Below are positions 27,600 through 35,553 of a stretch of 50,619 bases of DNA, in pieces (positions within the stretch are counted from its first letter, which is position 1; each line of letters starts with the position of its first letter). A program made the position numbers and the translations under genes. The notes below the pieces were generated by a model that worked only from the letters and a program-made list of their open reading frames with translations, ran no database searches and was not told the origin of the DNA. This stretch comes from Parvibaculum sp. (GTDB lineage Bacteria; Pseudomonadota; Alphaproteobacteria; Parvibaculales; Parvibaculaceae), in the NCBI GenBank assembly GCA_030649335.1, contig JAUSLL010000108.1, positions 1 to 50,619 on the forward strand, in the 5' to 3' direction.

Positions 27600-28738
27600 T
27601 TCGCGTCCTCCGCTTCACGCATCCTATGGAGGGCCGAAGTAACGACAACGAGTTCGTCGTCAGACAATGAATCGTCTCTGACGATTTCAAGAAAGCTTCC
27701 GACGACCTCAATTGGACTAGCTGCTTTCGTGGCACGCCCTCCGGTTAACTTGACCTCCGGCGTCCGCTCATCCTTCGCATATATCAATTCACATGCGTTC
27801 GGGAATACATCGCGTAGGCGTTTCATCCCGTCTATCACCGGCGTATCATCGGTGAGAACTGCCTTTACAAAATCATAGGAAGGTTCTGCGAGGAGCAGTT
27901 CGGCGTACTTTCCTCTGAGAACGCGGGCGCCGCGAACCGGTTCAAATGGGACCACCTCGACCGCAACTTGGCCCGCCGCGTCGATCTCGACTAAGTTCAT
28001 AGACTTAGGCGCACCTGCTTCGTCGAATCCAAAAGCAAGCGGCGAACCGGAGTACCGGATGTGGGGTGCGCCGACCGACTGCGGACGATGTAGGTGCCCA
28101 AGCGCAACGTAATGCGCGCCGTCGAAGGTCTCCGGTCGAACTGTTTCAATACCACCGACTCTAGCGAGCGGTCGCTCGCTGTCACTTCCCAATGCGCCCG
28201 CAACGAAAGCATGCGCAACGATTACCCAACGTGCCCCAGGGGGAACATGTCGCCGTGCTGCAGCGACTTGTGCAGCGACAACATCTTCCGGTGTCTGGAT
28301 AGACTCATCGGCGAAACACTGGCGCGCCGCATATTCATATGAAAATGGCAGTCCAGAGAATGCGACCACGCCATGCATGTCCGAAAGGAGAAGAGGTTTT
28401 TCATCGAGAATGATCACGCCTCGAATGTGGGCTCGCCGCGTGTCAGTCATGATCGACATCGAGGCGATTCGATCTCCGGAGTCGTGGTTGCCCGCGATCA
28501 TGATCACCGCAGCCGCTGTCTCGGTGGCGACTCGCGTCAGAAAGGCATTGAATTGGCGAACCGCGGGAGCCGGTGGGACGGCGCGGTCAAATATATCGCC
28601 TGCGATTACAAGAGCATCGACATGAAGATCACGGACGGCACGTACAATCTGATCGAGCACCGCCTGGTGATCGGTATCGAGAGAAATCCCGCTGAACTGG
28701 CGGCCCAGGTGCAAGTCTGAGGTGTGGAGAATCTTCAC
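27596..28738 (-). CDS. sbcD: SbcD-like exonuclease subunit (Mre11 family)
   Basis: The 380-residue calcineurin-like phosphoesterase has all metal-site motifs: TSDLHLGRQ (7-15), AGDIFDRAV (about 46), AGNHDSGD (about 82), VIVAHAF (about 173) and ALGHLHRPQ (about 212). These place the Mn-binding Asp, His and Asn residues of SbcD/Mre11. The start is GTG at 28738 with only a weak upstream purine stretch. The stop overlaps the SbcC start by ATGA. It heads the leftward operon, facing a WYL-family regulator across a 78-base AT-rich spacer. Confidence 0.93.
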   Translation of the reverse strand: MKILHTSDLHLGRQFSGISLDTDHQAVLDQIVRAVRDLHVDALVIAGDIFDRAVPPAPAVRQFNAFLTRVATETAAAVIMIAGNHDSGDRIASMSIMTDTRRAHIRGVIILDEKPLLLSDMHGVVAFSGLPFSYEYAARQCFADESIQTPEDVVAAQVAAARRHVPPGARWVIVAHAFVAGALGSDSERPLARVGGIETVRPETFDGAHYVALGHLHRPQSVGAPHIRYSGSPLAFGFDEAGAPKSMNLVEIDAAGQVAVEVVPFEPVRGARVLRGKYAELLLAEPSYDFVKAVLTDDTPVIDGMKRLRDVFPNACELIYAKDERTPEVKLTGGRATKAASPIEVVGSFLEIVRDDSLSDDELVVVTSALHRMREAEDAK

Positions 28739-28816
28739 GATCTATCTTTCTATATAAAAACTATACATATAAAAACTAGATGGACTTGGCCCGAGAGTCA
28801 ATATATCTTTGTTCAT
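28739..28816. promoter_or_regulatory. Divergent promoter with 12-bp direct repeats
   Basis: The spacer between sbcD (leftward) and the WYL regulator (rightward) contains two identical copies of ATATAAAAACTA at 28752-28763 and 28767-28778, 15 bases apart in register. The AT content could serve as -10 elements for either direction. Repeats beside a regulator gene are natural candidates for its own operator. Binding by the WYL protein is inference. Confidence 0.45.
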
Positions 28817-29635
28817 ATGACCCTCGACGACCTCAAGTATGCTCAGAGAGCACGCCTAATTTTCCTTGATCGCTGCTTTACTTGGCGGGGGGTGGCGAAC
28901 CGCCGGGACCTCATCGAGAGCTTCGGGATTTCCACAGCACAGGCGGCGATTGATTTCCGTGTTTACCTCGAGCTCGTGCAAGGCGCTCCACCCACCTATG
29001 ATCCTGCACGTAAAACGTACATTGCCGCGACCGCGCACAAATCATTAGCTTTATCGAACCTCACGGAAGCGTTCGATGTTCTCATAGACCGGCAAGAAGA
29101 TTCGCATTCGTCCGCGTTGCCTCGGCCTGAAAGGAAGGCCGATCCGAAAATCATCGCCCGGCTACATCAGACAATGCGGTCCGGCAATGCCCTCCATGTT
29201 CGCTACACGTCCATGTCATCTGGTGTGGACCAAGGGCAGTGGATAGCGCCGATCCGCTTCACATCGGACGGCGAAAGCGTTCACCTGCGAGCGTACAGCT
29301 TTAGACACATGGAATACCGAAACTATCTCCCAATTCGAATTGAACCTGAGAGTTCGTTTGAGGAGAAGGTCCTCGATGAACCACTTCCCGAGGACATGGA
29401 CTGGAACACCATTGCGGTTATTTGGCTGCGCCCCAAATCAACCCTTTCAAATCAGCAAGCCAAGGTGGTTCGACGAGAATTTGGGTTTGAGAAAGAGTGG
29501 CTGCGGGTAGAGACCCGCAAAGCGCTGGAATTTTTCTTCGATCATCGGTGGGGGCTTGATGAAACAAGCGCACGTCTTGAGAGAGCGAGGACCGAATACA
29601 AACCACTAGCGTTGCATGACGGCAATGCAACTTGA
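28817..29635 (+). CDS. WYL-domain regulator, BrxR/CapW-like
   Basis: The 272-residue protein starts with a winged HTH (about residues 8-60): QRARLIFLDRCFTWRGVANR, then DLIESFGISTAQAAIDFRVY and TYDPARKTYIA. This matches the N-terminus of the BrxR/CapW group. A WYL domain follows (about residues 105-185, LHVRYTSMSSGVDQGQWIAP and RAYSFRHMEYRNYLPIRI), then a WCX-like end. Members of this group repress phage defence operons such as BREX and CBASS and may sense nucleic acid ligands. ATG 28817 was preferred over an upstream frame start at 28724 because the HTH begins directly after it. Divergent orientation from sbcDC suggests that it controls that operon. Confidence 0.85.
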   Translation: MTLDDLKYAQRARLIFLDRCFTWRGVANRRDLIESFGISTAQAAIDFRVYLELVQGAPPTYDPARKTYIAATAHKSLALSNLTEAFDVLIDRQEDSHSSALPRPERKADPKIIARLHQTMRSGNALHVRYTSMSSGVDQGQWIAPIRFTSDGESVHLRAYSFRHMEYRNYLPIRIEPESSFEEKVLDEPLPEDMDWNTIAVIWLRPKSTLSNQQAKVVRREFGFEKEWLRVETRKALEFFFDHRWGLDETSARLERARTEYKPLALHDGNAT

Positions 29636-29944
29636 GCACAAAATAAGCAACATCAGCTGTTGCGGCACGACACCTCACTTTGCCTGAGCCTAATCTCCGC
29701 CTGGTTAGAGGCAAGGCCGTTGAATGTCCGTTTTCCGCAAACAAACTAAACAAATTAATGTCAGCTTCTGGCGCAAAGCCGCCCCCCACATTTCCACTCG
29801 ACTTCCTCTGCCAACAGAGCGTTGCTGTATCTGTCAGGCACCAAAGAGCGCCCGATAGGACCTGCCCCGCGGCGCCACTGCCACTCGGGGCTTCTGACAG
29901 TGACGGCATGAGCCGTCGCCAACGAAGCCCGAAGGAGGCAGATC
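29636..29944. other. Leader region before the DUF3489 gene with a nested hairpin
   Basis: No gene is supported. The right end can fold into a nested stem: outer GGGCTTC (29888-29894) with GAAGCCC (29924-29930), and inner GACGGC (29902-29907) with GCCGTC (29912-29917). The structure ends just before the AAGGAGG ribosome binding site of the next gene. It might modulate translation or be part of a recombination or regulatory site. Minus-strand frames here look like shadows. Confidence 0.4.
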
Positions 29945-30307
29945 ATGAAGCCGCAGAGCAACAAATCAACAACCCGCAAGCCCACGAAGAAGACCGCACC
30001 GCAACATCGAGCCCCCTCGAAGTCGACCGCTCCCGTAACAAAACCCACAACGAACGTCCGCGCAACGACTCGGTCATCAAAGCCTTCCGAGACAGCACAG
30101 CGCACACCAAGCAAGCTCAGCATCATCATCGAGATGCTAAAGCGACCCGACGGAACGACCATCAATGATCTAAGCGCAGCAACCGGCTGGCAGGCACACA
30201 GCGTGCGCGGCTTCCTGTCGGGAACGGTAAAGAAGCGCCTTGGCCTGACGCTGACATCCGAGACTTCCGACAAGGCCGGTCGCCGCTATCGCATCATCGG
30301 AGCGTAG
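29945..30307 (+). CDS. DUF3489 domain-containing protein
   Basis: The 120-residue protein has a long Lys/Thr/Pro-rich disordered N-terminus (about residues 1-55) and a winged-helix-like C-terminal domain (about 57-118) reading LSIIIEMLKRPDGTTINDLS, then GWQAHSVRGFLSGTVKKRLG. This is the DUF3489 pattern. AAGGAGG lies 8 bases before the ATG. It is the first gene of the DUF3489-DUF2924-recombinase set common in alphaproteobacterial genomic islands. A DNA-binding accessory role to the recombinase fits the fold but is not proven. Confidence 0.88.
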   Translation: MKPQSNKSTTRKPTKKTAPQHRAPSKSTAPVTKPTTNVRATTRSSKPSETAQRTPSKLSIIIEMLKRPDGTTINDLSAATGWQAHSVRGFLSGTVKKRLGLTLTSETSDKAGRRYRIIGA

Positions 30308-30311
30308 GTCC

Positions 30312-30809
30312 ATGCCGGCGACAGCTACTGACAATATCGAGGTCGAGATCGATGGACTGCGCCATCTCGACCTCGACGCTCTTCGCCTGCGCTGGCGCAC
30401 GGCTTTCCGACGGACAGCGCCAGCACACCTGCCCCGCCACCTTCTCCTGCGCCTGCTGGCTTACCGCCTGCAGGCGCAGGCGTTAGGCGATATCAACAAG
30501 GAGACAGAACGGTTTCTTGATCAACTCACTAGACAAAGCAAAGGCAACAGTCTTTCCAAGGGCAATACATCTGACGGCAAAAACAATACGGTTATGGCGG
30601 TGCCTGCTAAAGAGGCGTTAGCGCCCGGGACGCTTCTCATCCGCGATCATGATGGAGCACGCCATCAAGTGATGGTCCTCGAGGACGGCTTTGCCTGGAG
30701 CGGCAATATCTACCCAAGCCTGTCAAAGGTCGCATTGGCGATCACTGGTACCAACTGGAATGGCCCCCGCTTCTTCGGCCTACGTGACCAGAAGAGAGCC
30801 AGGTCATGA
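30312..30809 (+). CDS. DUF2924 domain-containing protein
   Basis: The 165-residue protein contains the helical DUF2924 core: DALRLRWRTAFRRTAPAHLP and LLRLLAYRLQAQALGD (about residues 18-60). The C-terminal part is GTLLIRDHDGARHQVMVLED and NWNGPRFFGLR (about 103-160). The end resembles the family's predicted nucleic acid-contacting fold. It starts 4 bases after DUF3489 and overlaps the serine recombinase by 4 bases (ATGA at 30806-30809). Function is unknown. Invariable linkage to this recombinase clade suggests a recombination directionality or helper role (inference). Confidence 0.88.
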   Translation: MPATATDNIEVEIDGLRHLDLDALRLRWRTAFRRTAPAHLPRHLLLRLLAYRLQAQALGDINKETERFLDQLTRQSKGNSLSKGNTSDGKNNTVMAVPAKEALAPGTLLIRDHDGARHQVMVLEDGFAWSGNIYPSLSKVALAITGTNWNGPRFFGLRDQKRARS

Positions 30810-32386
30810 AGCAACCCCTTGTCAAAACACGTCGCTGTGCCATCTATACCCGCGTCTCCACTGACCACGGGCTTGAACAGGACTTCAACTCACTTGATGC
30901 CCAGAGAGAGGCCGCAGAAGCCTTCATAAAGAGCCAGTCCCATGAAGGCTGGCGGCTCATCGAGGCCGCCTATGACGATGGTGGGTTCTCAGGTGGGTCC
31001 ATGGAGCGACCTGCCCTGCTCCGGCTTCTGGACGATATCCGTTCAGGCCTCGTCGATGTTGTGGTTGTCTACAAGGTCGACCGCCTCACTCGGTCGCTTG
31101 CCGACTTTGCCAAGCTCGTCGAGCTCTTCGATGCTCAAGGCGTCTCGTTTGTCTCGGTTACCCAAGCCTTCAATACGACCTCAAGCATGGGACGGCTCAC
31201 GCTCAACGTCCTTCTCTCCTTCGCCCAGTTCGAACGTGAGGTGACCGGCGAGCGCATCCGGGACAAGATCTCGGCCTCCAAGAAGAAGGGCATCTGGGTT
31301 GGAGGGGTTGTGCCGCTGGGATACCGGGTCGAAGACAAAAGACTGCTGATTGACGAGGCCGAGGCTGAGACCGTTCGCATGATCTTTGAACGCTATCTCG
31401 CTCTCGGTTCCATGCTCCCACTTCTCGCAGAACTCCATGATCGTGGTGTCAGAACACGAAGACGGGCTCTCGCAACAGGGCAAACAATCGGCGGCATTCC
31501 TTTTACGAAGGGGCCCTTGGCTCACCTCCTCAAGAACCGCACATATATCGGCGAGATCAACCACAAGGGCACGAGCTACCCCGGCGAGCATCAACCGATT
31601 ATCGATCCGGCCCTGTTCGAAGCAGTCCAGGCAATGCTTGCCAAAAACTTGCAGGTCCATCGCGCCACGCGATCAGCGTCCGAAGCACTTCTGCTGGGCC
31701 TGCTCGTCGATGATCGAGGCAACACCATGACACCATCCTATTCCAACAAAGGCGGGGTTAGGTACCGCTACTATGTCAGCAGGGCTCTGACGGAAGGCCG
31801 CCAGAAGAACGCGGGTTCAGTCGCCCGGGTGTCGGCCCCAGAGATCGAAACGCTTGTCAGCAATGCTCTGCAGTCACTCGAACAGGTCAGCTCGGCGGAC
31901 CAACCGAGCGACGCGCCGCTTCACATCAAACAAATCGTCGATCGAGTGATCATCGCCAAAGGTGAGATCACGATCAGGCTCACCGATGAAGCGGCTGAAG
32001 CCGCCGGACAGCAGGCGATCATCCTTCCTTGGTCGCGCAAGCCAACCCGCATAAGACGCGAGATCATCGCGCCCGACAGAGTGGATCAACGGCCGATCCG
32101 TTCTGAAACAAGAACGACACTTGTACAGGCTATCGCAAAGGGAAGATTATGGCTCAACGAGCTTGTATCCGGCGAGCTCCCCGATCCGGACGCTATCGCC
32201 AAACGCGAGGGGCGAAGCAAACGATCCGTCCACATGATGCTCTCGCTCGCCTTCCTCGCGCCTGACATCGTCGAGGCAGCTGTCGCGGGCACTCTACCTC
32301 GCGGAATTGGCGTCACCCGTCTCACCGATTTACCGTCAAGCTGGGTGATGCAACGCGAGAAGCTTGGGCTGCCAGCAAGAGCATAG
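30806..32386 (+). CDS. Serine recombinase (large resolvase/invertase family)
   Basis: The 526-residue protein starts with a resolvase catalytic domain: AIYTRVSTDHGLEQDFNSLD with nucleophile Ser18, then YDDGGFSGGSMERPAL and YKVDRLTRSLADF, and the E-helix region FAQFEREVTGERIRDKISA. A recombinase DNA-binding domain follows (about 175-275, GYRVEDKRL and IPFTKGPLAHLLKNRTYIGE). The region where other members carry a four-Cys zinc ribbon lacks the Cys residues (LLLGLLVDDRGNTMTPSYSN), typical of this clade as I recall it. It is the third gene of the DUF3489-DUF2924 set and lies 270 bases from the tRNA that ends the accessory region. It is the only recombinase visible. Confidence 0.93.
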   Translation: MKQPLVKTRRCAIYTRVSTDHGLEQDFNSLDAQREAAEAFIKSQSHEGWRLIEAAYDDGGFSGGSMERPALLRLLDDIRSGLVDVVVVYKVDRLTRSLADFAKLVELFDAQGVSFVSVTQAFNTTSSMGRLTLNVLLSFAQFEREVTGERIRDKISASKKKGIWVGGVVPLGYRVEDKRLLIDEAEAETVRMIFERYLALGSMLPLLAELHDRGVRTRRRALATGQTIGGIPFTKGPLAHLLKNRTYIGEINHKGTSYPGEHQPIIDPALFEAVQAMLAKNLQVHRATRSASEALLLGLLVDDRGNTMTPSYSNKGGVRYRYYVSRALTEGRQKNAGSVARVSAPEIETLVSNALQSLEQVSSADQPSDAPLHIKQIVDRVIIAKGEITIRLTDEAAEAAGQQAIILPWSRKPTRIRREIIAPDRVDQRPIRSETRTTLVQAIAKGRLWLNELVSGELPDPDAIAKREGRSKRSVHMMLSLAFLAPDIVEAAVAGTLPRGIGVTRLTDLPSSWVMQREKLGLPARA

Positions 32387-32656
32387 AGGCCCTTCTGTGC
32401 GCCCCAGAGACCCAATTAGATATGGACTGCACGGTTCGATCCGCCGTCATACGGACTGCGAACCCGTCTCTGCTAGCGCGCGGCAAAGATTCGAGGAAAC
32501 GGTTTGGAGCGACCAGAGACAATGGCCACACCAGCCACTATCCAACGTCTGTATGTAGTCTCAGAGACTGCAATTTTGCGCGGCCGCATGGCTAACCGCC
32601 GGACACGTCGCCACTTCTTGCGACCGATGAAAATTGTCCGGTTCGCACAATGCGCA

Positions 32657-32733
32657 TGGTGGGCCCGGCAGGACTCGAACCTGCGACCAAACCGTTATGA
32701 GCGGTCCGCTCTAACCAACTGAGCTACAGGCCC
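32657..32733 (-). tRNA. tRNA with anticodon CAU (probably tRNA-Ile2, possibly Met)
   Basis: Read on the minus strand the sequence folds into a full cloverleaf. The acceptor stem is GGGCCTG/CGGGCCC with one T-G pair. The D arm is GCTC/GAGC, the anticodon stem is GACCG/CGGTT around loop CTCATAA, and the T arm is GCAGG/CCTGC around TTCGAGT. The 3' CCA is encoded in the DNA. CAU can serve elongator Met or, after lysidine modification by TilS, Ile for AUA codons. The 5' G and overall stem resemble tRNA-Ile2, but this is not certain. Its 3' end faces the accessory region. Confidence 0.95.
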
Positions 32734-32901
32734 CCAGCGCCTCCCCCGACATAGCGCAATCCGCTCGCGGGGTGAAGCCGTATAACAGATTTTCACACCC
32801 GCCTGAACAGAGGGTTTTTTAGCCGTAATTTTGCCCCAGTCGCCTCCGATGCTCCACACATGGGTACATCTGAACACAGACGACAACAGGAGCACGGCAC
32901 T

Positions 32902-33672
32902 ATGGCCTCCCAGAAATTCCATCCCAACCGGCAGATCGCGACGCGCATCGCGCTGAGTCTCGCAGCCGCCCTCGCGCTCGGCGCCCTCCTCGCGCCCGCC
33001 TTTTCCGGCCCCGCCCGCGCCGACACCACCACGCCTCAGCGCAGCATGACGATCACCGGCACCGGCGATGTCAGCGCCCGGCCCGACATCGCCTATCTCG
33101 ATTCAGGCGTCGTCAGCGAAGGCAAAACGGCCGCCGCCGCGCTCGCAGAAAACACCAAAACCATGAACGCGCTCTTTGCCGGTCTCGAGACCATGAAAAT
33201 CGCCAAAGACGACATCCGCACCTCGCAGTTCTCGGTGAACCCCCTCTACACCAACCCGCCCGTTCGCCCCGACAACACGCAGGAAGCGCCGACCATCCGC
33301 GGCTATCAGGTGACCAATCAAGTGACCGTCACAGTGCGCAAACTCGACAGCCTCGGTGCCGTTCTCGACAAGCTCGTGTCGCTAGGTTCCAACCGTCTCG
33401 ACAGCATCCGCTTTGAAATCGAAAACCCCGCCCCCATGCTCGACAAGGCGCGCGAAGCCGCTGTGCTCGACGCGCTGCGCAAAGCCAAACTCTATGCCAA
33501 AGCCTCCGGCGTGGCGCTCGGTGCAGTGATGAACATTTCTGAAAGCAGCAATTACCAGCAGCCCATGTATATGAAAGCCGCCATGGATATGCGCGAAGGC
33601 GGCGCTGTGCCGGTTGCCGCCGGTACGCAACAGGTTTCGGCAGGCGTGTCGCTCACCATCGCTATCGAATAA
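32902..33672 (+). CDS. SIMPL-domain (DUF541) periplasmic protein
   Basis: The 256-residue protein has an N-terminal signal peptide (about residues 12-40, ending ...GPARADT). A SIMPL domain follows, beginning RSMTITGTGDVSARPDIAYL and ending GTQQVSAGVSLTIAIE. The family includes YggE and Brucella BP26, oligomeric outer-surface or periplasmic proteins connected with oxidative stress, of unclear biochemical role. ATG 32902 follows a ribosome binding site (AGGAGC). An in-frame upstream start at 32860 would add non-signal residues. It is the first chromosomal gene past the tRNA and appears monocistronic. Confidence 0.9.
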   Translation: MASQKFHPNRQIATRIALSLAAALALGALLAPAFSGPARADTTTPQRSMTITGTGDVSARPDIAYLDSGVVSEGKTAAAALAENTKTMNALFAGLETMKIAKDDIRTSQFSVNPLYTNPPVRPDNTQEAPTIRGYQVTNQVTVTVRKLDSLGAVLDKLVSLGSNRLDSIRFEIENPAPMLDKAREAAVLDALRKAKLYAKASGVALGAVMNISESSNYQQPMYMKAAMDMREGGAVPVAAGTQQVSAGVSLTIAIE

Positions 33673-33706
33673 TCTGAACGCACGACATCGAAGGCTGTGG
33701 CCGCAC

Positions 33707-34090
33707 TCAACCTGTGCAGCCGCAGCCTTTTGCGTTTGCGGGACCTGACGCGCGCAAACAACGGCATGAAGGCACACCCGCCGCACAAACCGTGCTGAGA
33801 TAATGATCAAGCGCCGCCGACATCAGCGCCTGACGCGACACCTGCAACTGCGCAGCGGCCACACGCAACCGAAAATGCTGCGCCTCGCTCAACCGCATCG
33901 CCACCTTGAGAGATGGCTCTGCCGCAACGCTTTGCGCGGGCACCACCACAGGCGCATGACGCACCTCCGGCATGGTCACATCGTGCGGTCGCCAGCGCTC
34001 TTCCAAAGCCTGACGATCCGCCGATGGACCCGCCTCGCCCTTGCGCGCGAGCAAGCTCCCCGTGATCGATGCGAATTTCGCCGCACTCAT
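33707..34090 (-). CDS. Small partner of ParA, possible ribbon-helix-helix protein
   Basis: The 127-residue protein overlaps the ParA stop by 4 bases (ATGA at 34087-34090), so the two are coupled. The middle, EPSLKVAMRLSEAQHFRLRV and AAAQLQVSRQALMSAALDHY (about residues 59-98), looks like a ribbon-helix-helix fold of the type found in partition and toxin-antitoxin proteins. The C-terminus is Cys-rich (CRCLRASG and GCGCTG). Small DNA-binding partners downstream of ParA are common. Identity as a ParB-like centromere binder or adaptor is inference. Confidence 0.65.
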   Translation of the reverse strand: MSAAKFASITGSLLARKGEAGPSADRQALEERWRPHDVTMPEVRHAPVVVPAQSVAAEPSLKVAMRLSEAQHFRLRVAAAQLQVSRQALMSAALDHYLSTVCAAGVPSCRCLRASGPANAKGCGCTG

Positions 34091-35181
34091 CGGCTCTTCT
34101 CCGAACCTTGTGTTGAAACCCGCTCAGCACCGCGACGACCGAAGACACCGAGACGCTTGTCCGGCAAAGGCGCAACGTCCCGCGCACTATGCATAGGCGG
34201 CGGGGACGGACGCGGTTGCGGCTGCGGCGGAGGCACCCAGGCAGGAACAGGCACCGCCGCAAACATCGGACGCAGCGGCGCATCGTCAAGCCCTTCCGCC
34301 GGATCATAAGCAAAGCGCACCGACGCGCCGTCGCGGATCGCGAGAGACACGTCGACCTCTTCGGCTTCGATCTCGGCCTCGACTTCCACTTCAACTTCGG
34401 GTTCGCGAACGGCTTCCGCTGTCTCAACAAGTGCCTCTGCCGCAAGCACTTCCTGAACCGGTGCTTCAACCACAGGCTCCACACGCGCGGTCACCGTGGC
34501 GAGTGGCGACAGTGCATCGAGTTTGGTCTCGACGCGCGGCGCATCCGCCGCAGCGCCCTTCAGCCGCGCCAAACGCCCCGCCATATAGCCCCAAAGCGCC
34601 GACACTTCGCGCGCCGATTTCGATTTCGCATCGATCTCGCCGATGGTTTTCCCATCGACCATCGAGGCCGCAAAATCAACGCGGTGATGCAAGGTCACCG
34701 GCGCAACAGTGCCGTGCTGCGACAGCGCCACAGCACTCTCGCCTGTGATCTTCGCGCGCGCCGTGGCGGCATTGATGACGAATACCAAAGGCTTTTGCAG
34801 ATGCTCGACAATGTCGATGGTCGCGCCTACCGCACGCAGATCATGCGGACTTGGCCGCGCCGGAATGATGACGAGATCCGCATGCGCCACAACGCTCGCA
34901 ATCGAATGCGTGATCGCGGGCGGCGTGTCGATGACGGCGAGCTTCACACCCATCTCGCGCAACTCGGAAAGACACGCGCCCAACTCGTCAATCGCCACGC
35001 GCGCAAAGGCCGGCGTCTCGCTGGCGCGCGCATTCCACCAATCAGAGAGCGACCCCTGCGGGTCCGTATCGATCAGCACAACGGGACCGGCGCCGCGCGC
35101 TTCGGCTTCGACGGCGAGATGTCCGGACAAAGTGGTCTTGCCCGATCCGCCTTTCTGCGATGCCAAAACAACGACCTGCAT
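34087..35181 (-). CDS. ParA-family ATPase (orphan, extended C-terminus)
   Basis: The 364-residue protein has a ParA/MinD P-loop ATPase domain (residues 1 to about 205): VVLASQKGGSGKTTLSGHLA with the deviant Walker A, DTDPQGSLSDWWNA, and VIDTPPAITHSIASVVAHAD. The second part (about 210-364) is unusual, a long acidic Val/Glu-repeat stretch, then Pro/Gln-rich sequence. ParA proteins position DNA or protein cargo on the nucleoid. No standard parB or parS is nearby, only the overlapping small protein. This speaks for an orphan ParA that positions a cargo other than the chromosome. Confidence 0.85.
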   Translation of the reverse strand: MQVVVLASQKGGSGKTTLSGHLAVEAEARGAGPVVLIDTDPQGSLSDWWNARASETPAFARVAIDELGACLSELREMGVKLAVIDTPPAITHSIASVVAHADLVIIPARPSPHDLRAVGATIDIVEHLQKPLVFVINAATARAKITGESAVALSQHGTVAPVTLHHRVDFAASMVDGKTIGEIDAKSKSAREVSALWGYMAGRLARLKGAAADAPRVETKLDALSPLATVTARVEPVVEAPVQEVLAAEALVETAEAVREPEVEVEVEAEIEAEEVDVSLAIRDGASVRFAYDPAEGLDDAPLRPMFAAVPVPAWVPPPQPQPRPSPPPMHSARDVAPLPDKRLGVFGRRGAERVSTQGSEKSR

Positions 35182-35553
35182 CCGCCTTCGCGCTCCTCAT
35201 GTCTCATGGAAATTCCGTCCAGCCATTGAAGCGCGAACTCCTTTAAGGGTCCGGTAACGGAAATGTTCAAATTGTTAAGACCCTGCGGATTGAGCCAAAA
35301 AACGGGGATAAAGCCTCGCCATACCCTCGAACAACACCTCGGAATCCGTGTCCATTCCTGTCCCTTTTCGAGCCTTTCCATGTCGAGGGTACAAGCCCTG
35401 CCAGAGGGTGGTGATTTCTTCCTTATCCCCCCGGCGAACGACCCCGATCTATCCCCGCCCCAAACGCCAATGAAAAATAATTATTGTAATGAGACAAAAA
35501 TCTCATTACATAACCGCGCGCGGCAAACCCAGCATCAAAAGGAGATATCCCCG
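35182..35553. other. Intergenic region between parA and the NTF2/TetR operon
   Basis: No gene is supported. The divergent promoters of parA (leftward) and the NTF2-like gene (rightward) must lie here. The only clear element is the 35485-35510 palindrome described separately. A frame open from 35263 continues into the NTF2-like gene but has no coding character before 35554. Confidence 0.5.
35485..35510. promoter_or_regulatory. TetR-type operator palindrome
   Basis: Two perfect 10-bp arms, TGTAATGAGA (35485-35494) and TCTCATTACA (35501-35510), flank CAAAAA. A symmetric site of this length, 43 bases upstream of an operon that ends with a TetR-family gene, is the classic layout for autorepression. 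The flanking sequence is AT-rich, so the site probably overlaps the promoter. Confidence 0.7.

Noticed and set aside
29418..30273. Minus-strand frames 29418-29909 and 29761-30273
   Set aside because: They oppose the WYL gene end, the leader and DUF3489, lack ribosome binding sites, and have no family resemblance.
32395..32480. A GGTTCGATCC element that suggested a second tRNA T-arm
   Set aside because: The flanking bases do not pair into a T stem and no acceptor or anticodon stem can be drawn.
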